Shown here piece by piece: positions 32,640-43,385 of a DNA stretch of 64,000 bases. The stretch is from assembly GCA_021234155.1 (NCBI GenBank), contig JAJEKV010000075.1, forward strand, positions 5,248,805-5,312,804, read 5' to 3'. How positions within the stretch are numbered: the stretch's first letter is position 1; each line of letters starts with the position of its first letter. Both the position numbers and the translations under genes were made by a program. The notes beneath the pieces were generated by a model. It searched no databases. It was not told where the DNA came from and worked only from the letters and a program-made list of their open reading frames with translations. The DNA comes from Isoetes taiwanensis. Taxonomy: Eukaryota > Streptophyta > Lycopodiopsida > Isoetales > Isoetaceae.

Positions 32640-35460
32640 CAAGAGGGTCGTGGAACTTGTCCCCTAGGGTAATTTCGGCATTCGGATGACATGGAGAGGT
32701 CGGATCGCCAATCGGGGCCTCCTCCATGCCCCAAAATCAAAAACGTGGTCTAAACCTGTCCGGGGCCAAAGCGGTGGCCATCCCAATCAAAAATCGAGGG
32801 TCTAAAGCTCACCCGGAAATACGGGGATTTTTCCTATCTGGCTTTTTCGGGGCCCTTGGCAAGCCAGCTGGCTGAAAACCATGATTTTTCCCCCGCCATG
32901 CATTAATCATGAATTTCCGGGATCATAAACACAAAAGCCACGAGATAAAATCCGGGTCGAAAAAGGTGAAATCTTGGCGGGATGTGCAGCATGGGCCGCA
33001 CTGCAAGAGAAAATGCACGGCAATAGAAGCACAAGCGGAGGCATGAGGCGAGCTTCCGAGCCAACCCCCTTAGGAGACCAGCTGGGTGGGTAGCGTCCTA
33101 CTAGGTAGTGGAGCTAGCTTTGCTTCTCCGTGGTCACATGTATACCACCTAGCAGTCCTAGTGCTGCTATTCTCACTTCAATCTTCTACCAGGGGCCTCG
33201 GGGTGAACCCCAAGTATCTTGTTCATGAGGCTAGTCCAAGGCGGGCCGAGGGCCGGGCTGGACCCCACTCGGGAGGCAGAGGCTGGCTCTCGCCAATGGA
33301 CCGGAACATCCCATTACCTAGGGGACCAAGTTTAGTGGGCGGAAGACCACCCCTCTCCAAGAAGCGCCAAAGTAGGTCGTTTACTACACACTTGTAGTCA
33401 ATTGGCATGGAGGTGGATCTTTGAATACCTCCTAGTGGGGGTAAGTGATTGATCCCACAGGAAAAAACCGGTAGTGGAACTTGTCCTCTAGGGTAATTTT
33501 TGGCGTTCGGACGATGTGGAGAGGTCGGATCGCCAATCCGGGGCCTCCTCCATGCCCCAAAATCAAAAGCGTGGTCTAAACCCTGTCCGGGCCAGCGGTG
33601 GCCATCCCAATCAAAAATCGAGGGTCTAAAGCTCGCCCGAAAATACCGGGATTTTCCATGCGCTCATGACCCACTTGGCAAGCCAGCTGGCTGAAAATCA
33701 GGATTTTTCCCGCCCCATGCATTAATTATGAATTTCCGGGACATAAACACAAAAAAAACAGGATAAAAATCCGGGTCTCGAAAAAGGTGAAATCTTGGCG
33801 GGATATGCAACATGACGCCTGCACACGCAAGAGAAAATGCAGAGCAATAGAAGCACAAGCGGAGGCATGAGGCGAGCTTCGAGCCAACCCCCTTTTGGAG
33901 GCCCAGGCCTGATTAGCGTCCCTCTTGGCGGTGGAGCTAGCTTTTCTTCTCCGTGGTCACATGTATACCACCTAGCAGTCCTAGTGCTCCCTATTGTCAC
34001 TTCAATCTTCTACGAGGGGCCTCGGGGGGTGAACCCCAAGTATCTTATTCTTGCGAGGGCTAATCCAAGGTGACGGCGGGCTGGACCCCCACTCCGGAGC
34101 AAGGCTGGCTCGCCAATGGACCGGAACATCCCATTACCTAGGGGACCAAGTTTGCGTGGGCAGAAGACCACCCCTTCTCCAAGAAGCGCCAAAGTAGGTG
34201 GGTTTACTACACACTTGTAGTCAATTGGCATGGAGGTGGATCTTTGAATACCTCCTAGTGAGGGGTAAGTGATTGATCCCACAGGAAAACTTCGCCGGTG
34301 GAACTTGTCCCCTAGGGTAATTTTCGATTCGGGACGGACCGGGCGCAGGTCGGATCGCCAATCGGGGCCTCCTCCATGCCCCAAAATCGGCGTGGTCTAA
34401 ACCACTGTCAAGGCCAGCGGTGGCCATCCCAATAAAAATCGAGGGTCTAAAACTCATCCAGGAAATACCGGGGATTTTCCTATACTCTCGGGGCCACTTG
34501 GCAAGCCAGCTGGCTGAAAACCAGGATTTTTCCTGCCCCATGCATTAATTATGAATTTCCGGAGCATAAACACAAAGAAAAGCCTGGATAATAAAATCGG
34601 GTCTCGAAAAAGGTGAAATCTTGGCGGGGATGTGCAGCATTGCCTGCGCGCCAAGAAAATGCACGGCAATAGAAGCACAAAAGTAGAGGCATGAGGCGAG
34701 CTTCGAGCCAACCCCTTCAGGAGACCCAGGGTGGTAGCGTCCTACTAGGTAGTGGAGCTAGCTTTGCTTCTCGTGGTCACATGTATACCACCTAGCAGTC
34801 CTAGTGCTGCTACTCTCACTTCAATCTTCTACCCGGGGCCTCGGGGTGAACCCCAAGTATCTTGTTCTCATGAGGCTAGTCCAAGCCGGGGCTGAGGGGC
34901 CGGGCTGGACCCCCACCGGAACCAAGAACTGGCTCCGCCCAATGGACCCGGAACATCCCCATTACCTAGGGGACCAAGTTCAGTGGTCGGGAAGACCACC
35001 CCCTCTCCAAGAAACGCCAAAGTAGGTGGATTTACTACACACTTGTAGTCAATTGGCATGGAGGTGGATCTTTGAATACCTCCTAGTGAGGGGGTAAGTG
35101 ATTGATCCCCAGGGAAAACTTCGCCCGTGGAACTTGTCCCCTAGGGTAATTTCGCCCGTTCAGGACGACCTTGCGAGGTCGGATCGCCAATCGGGGCCTC
35201 CTCCATGCCCCAAAATCCAAAAACGTGGTCTAAACCTTGTCGGAACGGCGGCCATCCCAATAAAAATCGAGGGTCTAAAACTCATCCGGAAATACGGGAT
35301 TTTCCTATACTCTCGGGGCCACTTGGCAAGCCAGCTGGCTGAAAACAGGATTTTTCCACGCCCCATGCATTAATTATGAATTCCGGAGCATAATCCGGGT
35401 CTCGAAAAAAGGTGAAATCTTGGCGGGGATGTGCAGCATATTTGCATATGCAAGAGAAAA
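32640..35460 (+). repeat. 825-bp tandem repeat, 3.4 copies
   Basis: TGGAACTTGTC marks unit starts at 32651, 33475, 34299 and 35128 (spacings 824, 824 and 829 bp). Shared internal words include ATCGGGGCCTCCTCCATGCC, AAATCTTGGCGGGATGTGCA and GACCACCCC.CTCCAAGAA. The fourth copy is partial, ending at AAATGCACCAGCATAT (about 35460). Differences between units are mainly small indels in GC-rich words. Confidence 0.95.
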
Positions 35461-35554
35461 TGCACCAGCATATATACCTTTCGGGAGACTCCCCTTCACA
35501 AGAAAGGGGGGCGGCCGTCGAGGTGCACGCGGTGTTTGCAAAAGACATCCAAGG

Positions 35555-35694
35555 TCCATGTCACCATCATCTAGCCATGTCACCTAAAAATTTGCCAACA
35601 TCACCCAACGAAAAGACCAAAGATACACATCTTTGGTTTTGGCCTAGTCAAAACTTGACCTTGCTTACTTGGCATGCCATGTCACCACTTGGGG
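35555..35694 (-). repeat. unique inner flank of the inverted repeat, right copy
   Basis: Reverse-complement partner of 31591-31735. It is directly followed by the right array. Confidence 0.9.
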
Positions 35695-37233
35695 TGCCTA
35701 GGTGGCATGCTTGAGACTAGGTGGCATGCCCTGGCGACCTTGGCATGTTGGAGCTGCATGGCATGTTGGAGCCACCTTGGCATGTTTGAGCCTAGGTGGC
35801 ATGTTTGAGCCACCTTGGCATGTTGGAGCCCGTGGCATTATGGAGTCCACGTGGCATGTTTGAGCCACCTTGGCATGTTGGAGCCTAGGTGGCATGTTTG
35901 AGCCCACCTTGGCATGTTTGAGCCACGGCATGTTTGAGCTGGGTGGCATGTTGGAACCTAGATGGCATGTTTGAGCCACCTAGGAATGTTGGAGCCTAGG
36001 TGGCATGTTGGAGCCCACGTGGCATATTTGAGCCACCTTGGCAAGTTGGAGCATAGGTGGTATGTTGGAGCCAGCGTGGCATGTTTGAGCACGCGTTGGA
36101 GCCTAGGTGGCATGTTTGAGCCATTTTGTCATGTTGCTTGACCTAGGTGGCATGTTTGAGCCACCTTGGCATGTTTGAGCCTAGGTGGCATGTTGGAGCC
36201 ACCTTGGCATGTGGGAACCACCTTGGCATGTTTGAGCCTAGGTGGCATGTTTGAGCCACCTTGGCATGTTGGAGCCCACGTGGCATGTTTGAGCCACCTT
36301 GGCATGTTTGAGACGCGTTGGAGCCTAGGTGGCATGTTTGAGCCACCTTGGCATGTTGGAGCCACCTTGGCATGTTGGAGCCTAGGTGGCATGTTGGAGA
36401 CCACATGGCATGTTTGAGCCACCTTGCCATGTTAGAGCCTAGGTGGCATGTTGGAGCCTGTGTGGCATGCTTGAGCCACCTTGGCATGTTGGAGCCCACG
36501 TGGCATATTTGAGCCACCTTGGCAAGTTGGAGCATAGGTGGCATGTTAGAGCCCGCGTGGCATGTTTGAGCATGTTGGAGCCTAGGTGGCATGTTGGAGC
36601 CACCTTGGCACGTGGCATGTTGGAGCCCACGTGGCATGTTTGAGCCTAGGTGGCATGTTAGAGCCACGGTGGCATGTTGGAGCCTAGGTGGCATGTTTGA
36701 GCCAACTTGGCATATTTAAGCCTAGGTGGCATGTTGTGAGCCACCTTGGCATGTTGGAGGCTAGGTGGCATGGTGGAGCCCACGGGGCATGTTTGAGCCA
36801 CCTTGGCATGTTTGAGCCTAGGTGGCATGTTGGAGCCTAGGTGGCATGTTTGAGCCCACCTTGGCATGTTTGAGCCACCTGGCATGTTTGAGCCTAGGTG
36901 GCATGTTGGGAGCCTAGGTGGCATGTTTGAGCCACCTTGGCATGTTGGAGCCTAAGTGAGCCTGGATGGCATGTTTGAGCCTATGTGGCATGTTTGAGCC
37001 ACCTAGGAATGTTGGAGCCTGTTGGAGCCCACGTGGCATATTTGAGCCACCTTGGCAAGTTGGAGCATAGGTGGCATGTTGGAGCCACAAGTGGCATGTT
37101 TGAGCACGTTGGAGCCTAGGTGGCATGTTTGAGCCATTTTGTCATGTTGGAGCCTAGGTGGCATGTTGGAGGCACCTTGGCATGTTTGAGCCTAGGTGGC
37201 ATGTTAGAGCCACCTTGGCATGTTGGTGCCCAC
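35695..37233 (-). repeat. 18-19-bp tandem array, right arm of the inverted repeat
   Basis: Same monomers as 30850-31590 in inverted orientation but about twice as many (around 80 units), with larger duplicated blocks (for example the segment around 36000-36120 recurs near 36490-36570 and 37025-37140). The outermost units on both sides carry the rarer ACCAACATGCC form, so the arms share the same outer edge. Confidence 0.95.
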
Positions 37234-37269
37234 GCTATGCAAAAAATAGGTGTTAAGTAATTGAAGTAG

Positions 37270-37830
37270 TTGAAGTAACTTGTGTTACATGGAATACTAG
37301 TATAAGAACATGTGATCGCGGCACGTGCATCACATGTAGCAAATCAAGTGCCCTACCACTATAAAGACCCGTGATATGGAAGGATAGGACATGTAGAGAA
37401 TCAAGTACTCTTTCCTACTTCTATATAAAGACATGTGAGAATAGAAGTATTACACATAATCGTAATTCATGTATTCTTTTCCTACAATGCCTTAGTAAAC
37501 TAAACTACTGGTCCTACTACTATAAAGACATGTGACATGGAAGCATATGACATGTAGAGAATCAAGTATTCTTTTCAGACTTCTATATAAAGACATGTGA
37601 CAATAGAAGTATTACACATGTCGTAATTCATGTATTCTTTCCTACAATGCCTTAGCAAATAAAGTACTCTGTCCTACTACTATAAAGACATGTGAATGGA
37701 AGTATAGGACATGTAGAGAATCAAATATTCTTTCCTACATTTATAAAGACATGTGACAATAGAATTATTAGACATGTAGAAATTCAAGTACTCTTTCCTA
37801 CAGTGGATTGTATTATAAAATGACATGTCA
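37270..37830. repeat. right subterminal repeats of the TIR element
   Basis: Alternating units with TATAAAGACATGTGA(C)A and AGAATCAAGTA.TCTTT at about 37370, 37430, 37530, 37590, 37680 and 37745, with ACATGT words throughout. Probably transposase-binding subterminal DNA; different in sequence from the left side. Confidence 0.75.
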
Positions 37831-37970
37831 CAATAGAAGAAACTACAAAACAACAGTGGATGTTTTAGTCCACTGAAAAAAGAACACCATTATCGAACAA
37901 AACCATACCTTCACAAATCCACATGTAGGATTCTTTGAAAACAGGACATGTAGACCTACCAAAACTGATG

Positions 37971-38005
37971 TTTTCAACAGTGGACCAAAAACCGGGGTGA
38001 GTGTG
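37971..38005 (-). repeat. right terminal inverted repeat of the TIR element
   Basis: Complement begins CACACTCACCCCGG and matches the left end at 28018. Followed by the TTC duplication at 38006-38008. Confidence 0.85.
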
Positions 38006-39540
38006 TTCTCCTTGTCACCCAGGAGGGTGTCTTTGGACTTGTTTTGCTCCAATAAGTCCTGAATTTCGGATTGAAGCTGAGCATGTTGATCTACAAGTAG
38101 GCTGGTCTGATCCTGGGCACTTTTGAGATCTATGCGGGCCTGTAAGAGAGCCCCGTGCTTTTCTTGAAGTTGGGCTTCCAAAGTTTGAACTTGTGCAGTT
38201 GCAGCTTGAAGGTCACGGTGAGCCGCATCTGAGGCCGTCAGGGCCGTGTGAACCCCATTCATAAGAGCTTCTTGGGATTCTTGTAACTTTAGAACAGCAG
38301 CTTGAGCATCCTGCTGATACTGATACAATAGCTGACGAGGGTGCTGTGGTGGTGGAGCCTCTTTGCTGCCTGGTTGGTTTATGATGTTTGTGAGACATGG
38401 TGTGAACTGGAATGCTTGGACTCGGGATCGAGGAGGAGACAAAGGACATGGGAGAGCGGAATTTTGACATGAACAGAGGAAGAAGGGCGTGAAGTCGACT
38501 TGGTGAGTCCGAGGAAGGGACCACTGAGTGGAATCATGAGAATGAGGAGGTGTGGGAGGAAAGTAATGACGGATAATGGCTTGAAGGTGGCCTCCCACAA
38601 ACTTCAGAAATAGAAGTGGCAGCCCAAGACGGTCCACTTCTTGGAGAAGACGGTAGAGAACGACAATTGGGGCCAATCAATGTGGTAGTTGGAGTGCGAA
38701 AATGGAGCACAATATTATAGAAAGGCTTATTGATATGAGTGTTCTTGATAGAATACCCAGGAACTTTTCGCCACGTAAACTTAACAAAAGTTTCATGGGG
38801 TTTGTCTATATTTGTCGCGATGCACATTGGCATGGATAAGAAGGTGCACCAAACTCGTTGACATCTAGATCCCGTATGCATCAAGATAAACAAGGGTTTG
38901 CAAAGGAATATGGAATACCTCAAATCAGGTGTTGAGTCACTTAAATGGTGGTGCCATCGACCACCGTGGGGTGTATCCATGTGGGGCGTTGACGATGTTA
39001 GCAATGAACCGCCTCAACCGGGTCGATTTGGAGCCGAAGTTCCATTTGAGAGAATTCGTGAAGTTTCTCGGCATGCTCTCGCGACTTCACGATTCGGCCA
39101 ACAAGGGCTTCACTCCGAAAGTGGGCCAAGAAAGATACAGACTAAAAAGAGCCGGGTTCCTCGAGGAGTAGTTTGAAGTGTAGAAAATTTTGGTGCAGCC
39201 ATGGCAAAAGATTTGCGGAAAAGAACAGCTGATTCAAAGGCGAGGAGATTAAGGCAAAGAAGCGGAGGACGGCGCCAGAGGGTCGGAAAAGGTTTAGGGG
39301 CGCCGCGAAATGGAGGCGAAGGGTATGATGAGGGCTAAACAACCACCATGGATAGTGCCAGATGTCGAAAAGATGCCAAGGAGGCTATGGAGAGGTAAAA
39401 TTTTGGCTAAGTCCCCAAACAACAAAGGGAGAAGCAATGAACAAGTGGAGATGAGACGCGGAGAGAATGATCGGATGTGACAAAATAAAGGACACATATT
39501 AATGTTTGACTGCATGAAAAGAAGCAATGGCATTTAATGC
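38006..39540 (-). pseudogene. element B accessory ORF downstream of pol, N-terminal and coiled-coil part
   Basis: Sense to gag-pol and located 3' of integrase. Minus-strand frames encode, in order, a segment with FVKFTW..GYSIKNTHINKPFYN (38700-38800) and VVLYRLLQEVDRLGLPLLFLK (38590-38660). A Ser/Pro-rich linker follows, then a strong coiled coil with heptad-like AAVLKLQESQEAL, QVQTLEAQLQEKHGALLQA and LQSEIQDLLEQNKSKD (about 38050-38310). The open frame 37843-38676 runs on into the TIR element, so its C-terminus is artificial. Element A keeps the same region. Extra ORFs after pol are known in Tat/Athila-like elements (env-like or plant-mobile-domain captures), but I cannot assign this one. 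Confidence 0.5.
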
Positions 39541-39659
39541 CGGGCAACTCGGTGGGATATCATTAAAACTAATGTGTCGAGGGTACCATGGATGCAGATA
39601 TGCGTGCGCGTAAAAGATTCTCATTTAGAAACAATTTTGCATTGCAAACACGCTATGAA

Positions 39660-39720
39660 GTTTTTATTGGTCCACGCCGACAAGGAGTTCCTCGGTTGGC
39701 TATATAAGACTAACCGGGAG
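39660..39720. promoter_or_regulatory. conserved internal TATA-type promoter candidate of element B
   Basis: ATTGGTCCACG at 39666 and GGCTATATAAG at 39699-39709, same spacing as in element A (5985-6030). The flanks are conserved as well, so only the pattern, not selection, can be claimed. Confidence 0.35.
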
Positions 39721-40263
39721 TGAAGCTTAAGACATCCGATGATTTCGGCCAAAGATGGTCAGCCGCTGGTTTGAACGAGAATCGCACTATGCCCACTAAC
39801 CGGCCGAGGAGTGGATTACCGCAAGATGGATTGTCCGGGACTCGGCGCTGCCACAATCGTGGCCCGAGAATGGATGGCTGGTGTGCCGGGATGGTCAACA
39901 TCCCGATCCTAAGACCAACGGGATGGAGGTGGTTCTCGCACCTTCACGGGACCCCGAAAGGAACCTCTACCACCTCCTTCAAGATCACCTCCGCCCAACC
40001 CTGAGTAGAGGGTTTTTCTTCTTAGGTTTTAGTAGATAGGGCTCGAGCCCGCTTTTTGTATATAGGGCGCCCATAGCGGAAATAGCCGGGTTGTGCCCAC
40101 ATTTTGTAAAAATTTCCACCTATAATAATATATGCCGCTTTAGTCACTATCTATTTGTGTTTGGCGCTGCCTTGAATCAGATTCGCTTGTTGATTTTCAC
40201 TTGTTGTGGTATGAAATGTTTTGAGGTGAAAGCCATTAACCGTTGTAGGTAATGGAGTTCCAT

Positions 40264-41242
40264 CTAACTCAGCCCGACTGGAAACGCCGGGTTGAACCAC
40301 TTGAACAATTTGATAAGGGCCAAGCCATCAAACTTAAGCTTACCCGAAAATTTTTGTACCGGGAGAATCATAAAGAAGAACCAAATCTCCTTCTTTGAAT
40401 GTTTTTGTCTTCTATCGACGCTTGTCGTAGAGAGTTTTGCAACCGTTGTCCATGAAGAACACGAATATAAGCATCCCTTCAAGTTCATCCAACTGTTCCA
40501 ATTGATAGACCCTTTCTTTGAGTGCAAAGAAGCGGATTATGGGCAAGAGCAGCTGAAAACGGAGTGTTGGAAGGATGTATTCAAACGGCATGAGAGCTTC
40601 TTGACCATAAACCAATTTGAAGGGAGTGTGACCTGTAGCTATTTTGAAACAAGTATTGTAAGCCCAAAGAACAAAGAGGGAAGCTTGTTTTGCCGGGCCG
40701 GGCAGAAGCTGCCACAAATTTTCTTGAGAATTGTGACCGTAGTTTTGTTGGAAAGCCGCCAAACCATTGCCTTGAGGATAGTAAGGTGTGCTCTTGTGAT
40801 GATGTATCGAGATAATTCGTCGACTCCTTGATGGTATGATTGATAAAATGGACACCACGATCACCACCAGCCGTGGGGCAGCCAAATCGCGTGATAATTT
40901 GTCGATAGAGGACCTTTGGTCGCGGCTTGCCGCAGTTGTTGTCCGGAAGTGCAAAGCTTCCGCCCATTTAGTAGCGTAGTCGCTGAGAACCGAATGTAGC
41001 TGGCACGGTGTGCCGTGGGGCAGAGGATCGATGGGTCCCACAAAATCCATTCCCCATTTGCCGGGCGAAAGTGGCGCATGGCGACGGCCAAGGGAAGAGC
41101 CGCCACGGGCGGGGGCCCCCCACACGCCGCAAGCATCACACGCGCGGGCGTGGGCGGAGCGTCTTTGAAGAGCGTGGGCCAAAATACCCGGCCTAGAAGG
41201 ATTTTGGCGTCTTTGTGGTGTCACCATGAAAATGACCACCAC
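40264..41242 (-). pseudogene. element B integrase
   Basis: A 276-codon open frame (40412-41242) and its continuation to 40264. Core motifs: GMDFVGPIDPL (first catalytic Asp), ATKWAEALHF, STPYYPQGNGLA (second region, with the third acidic residue obscured by a frame change) and WAYNTCFKIATGHTPFKLVY. The upstream zinc-finger cysteines (ACDACGVWGAPARGG) are present. Frameshifts near 40900-41000 break the core. Confidence 0.8.
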
Positions 41243-42760
41243 CTAGCCCCTTGATGAGCTTCTCGACAATATCCGAACTTCATGAGGTAGAACACGCCAC
41301 GAAGGATGGTATCCTTACCCTTTTTGTAAAGATGTCCCGCAACCATGGTGTAGTCACGGACGTCAGCGGAGAAATTGATGACTACTTGGATTGTCGCTTG
41401 GCATGAGAGAGCCGCCATGTCCTGGTGGTGGAAGAGCTACCGGAGGAGGTAACCGCTGAAAGTCATGGAACCAATGTGGTGTTGCCGTGACTAAAAAAGA
41501 GTTGAGCCGCGTGAAAGGCGCCACGAGACTCCAGTGGGAGGGATCATCCGGGTGGATGCGTGAAAGATAATCCGGGACAACATGAGATTTGCCAGCCTTG
41601 TGAACAATTTCAAAAAGGCAAATTTTGAGAAGAAGGACCTAACGAGCAATGCGCCCGTGGGCGTGGATTTGTTGATCAAATAAAGGAGTGCTTGGTGGTC
41701 AACAAAGAATTTGATCCTGACTGCCCAAAAGGTAGTGACGGAAGCGCTTGGACATAGAAAATGAGACCCAAAGCTTCACTCGCGTGGCGTAATAGTTGGC
41801 GCCAGCGTAATTGAGTTTTCGGCCGGCGATCGGTTTGGTTTGTCGGGCAGCGCATCATATTCTTGAGAAAGAACAACTCCAATAGCAAACCAGACATCGA
41901 CATGAACATGAAAGGGCTTGTCCCATTGAGGAGGAACAAGAACCGGGCCCGAGTAAGCAAAAGCTTCAACCGTTGGAAGCAAAGATCCGCCGGGAATTCC
42001 AAGCCTGTGGATTCATCACCCGTGAGTTTATGAATGGGATCCGCAATGGCCGCTAGTCCGTGAATGAAGGTGGAGTAATAATTGACCTTACCCGTGAAAG
42101 AGCTGTCTCCCTTGATATTGGGCCGGTGCTTGAGCTTTGAGCACAATAACCGATTTTGGCAGATCTGCGGGTGATACCGCCATCGACAACGGTCCTAACA
42201 AGTAACACCCGAGGTGACACAAAAGGTGCATTTCTCCTCGATTGAGACTAATGCCTGACTCATCACATTTCCAAAGACGAAGTTCCAATTTATCCAAATG
42301 GTCAGCCATGGAATCAGAGGCGAGAAGTCATCTTGAAAAATTTGTAAGAAGGATTTTCCTTCATAAAATCATGAAAACCGAGCATGATGCTGAAACGCGG
42401 GATGGAGAGTTTGATAAGCAAAAGGAACCGCCTTTGTAGGCAAAAAGTACCAATGGGTGGTGGTGAAAGTAGTCTTGAGTTGATCAGATTCTTTGATTGA
42501 GATCTGATTGTAGCCGTAAAAACCATCCATGAAGGAGTACATCTCATGTCCAACACCCTCTTCCGTAACCTCGGGTCCAGGAAGGGAAGTGGAAAATGAT
42601 CACGCCCGCGGGCCCGATTGAGTTTTCGGCGGTCCACGCAAAACGCCGATCTTACCATTGTGTTTGAGTGCAATGACGATGGGGCTCACCTTATCTCGTA
42701 ATGTTTGACCTCATAGATCAAACGGGCAAAGAAGGAGTTTGTCAATTTCGCCTTTGACGC
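41243..42760 (-). pseudogene. element B reverse transcriptase and RNase H
   Basis: The RT region reads KIGVLRGPPKTQSG-like to MDGFYGYNQISIKESDQLKT (about 42480-42690). The thumb (42088-42309, LDKLELRLWKCDESG) and RNase H (SPFMFMSMSGLLL in a shifted frame, 41676-42146) follow. Colinear with element A 7507-9090; several frame changes occur. Confidence 0.75.
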
Positions 42761-43385
42761 TTATCACTCAGAATTGGGGTTGAGCCGCATCTGCTGCTGC
42801 TATACCGGACGGGCATCCGATTTTGGTAGGAATGGTGAGTTCCCCAAGGCTTTGTTGATTCCCCGAAGATCTCCCAGAGCTCCTGCTAAAAATGTGTTTG
42901 AACTTTTGAAAAGCCGCGGACGGCCCTCAAGTAATGATAGGGGGTTGGAAGATTGGCGCCATATGACAGGCCGATTGTTGCCTACGCCCACGATCTCGAC
43001 TTCAGGAGTCCGGAATATGGGGTATCACTTCGGTCCCCGACAATGTGTGCAGGAGGTTGAAGCATAACAGATGCGTGGCCCTCCTGCGTGGTGAAAAGAG
43101 AGGTTGCCGAAGTTTCATCAAGGTAGGTTGCTTCATGACAAAAGCGGACATCTACAACAGAGCCGCAGGAGATTCCACATCTGAAAAGTGATCAACCCGC
43201 TGAATTCGATTGCAAGGAGCCGTAAGGGTCAAGCAAAAGCCACGCCTACCGGTCCCGATCAAGGGTCATTTCTCCCCAAGGATCTCGCGATATTGGTGGT
43301 AGGATGACGAGGCGCATCAAGCGTGGAGCCCCGAACTTGATAGATATTTTGGGCGCCCCTCTACCTGGTGTCGGAGAGAGAGGGT

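Larger units (their letters stand above)
28018..38005. mobile_element. about 10 kb non-autonomous TIR element made of tandem and inverted repeats, nested in B
   Basis: Ends are inverted: CACACTGACCCCAATTTTTG at 28018 and, on the opposite strand, CACACTCACCCCGGTTTTTG ending at 38005, both followed by GTCCAC.GTTG. The flanking 3-mers are TTC on both sides (28015-28017 and 38006-38008), and the sequence outside joins two parts of element B that are continuous in A. A 3-bp duplication, CACTG-like ends and subterminal repeats point to the CACTA superfamily, although two extra bases precede CACTG. No transposase was found. The interior holds AT-rich subterminal repeats, an inverted pair of 18-19-bp arrays, about 300-bp and 825-bp tandem repeats. 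Confidence 0.75.

Noticed and set aside
31062-36694. Long ORFs (119 and 183 codons) with 19-residue periodicity in the arrays
   Set aside because: They arise because three 19-bp units keep frame; similar frames are open on both strands. No start context or non-repeat sequence supports a protein.
30850-37233. Dense short direct repeats that might be read as a CRISPR array
   Set aside because: Monomers are contiguous with no unique spacers, occur in inverted arms, and the context is a plant transposon.
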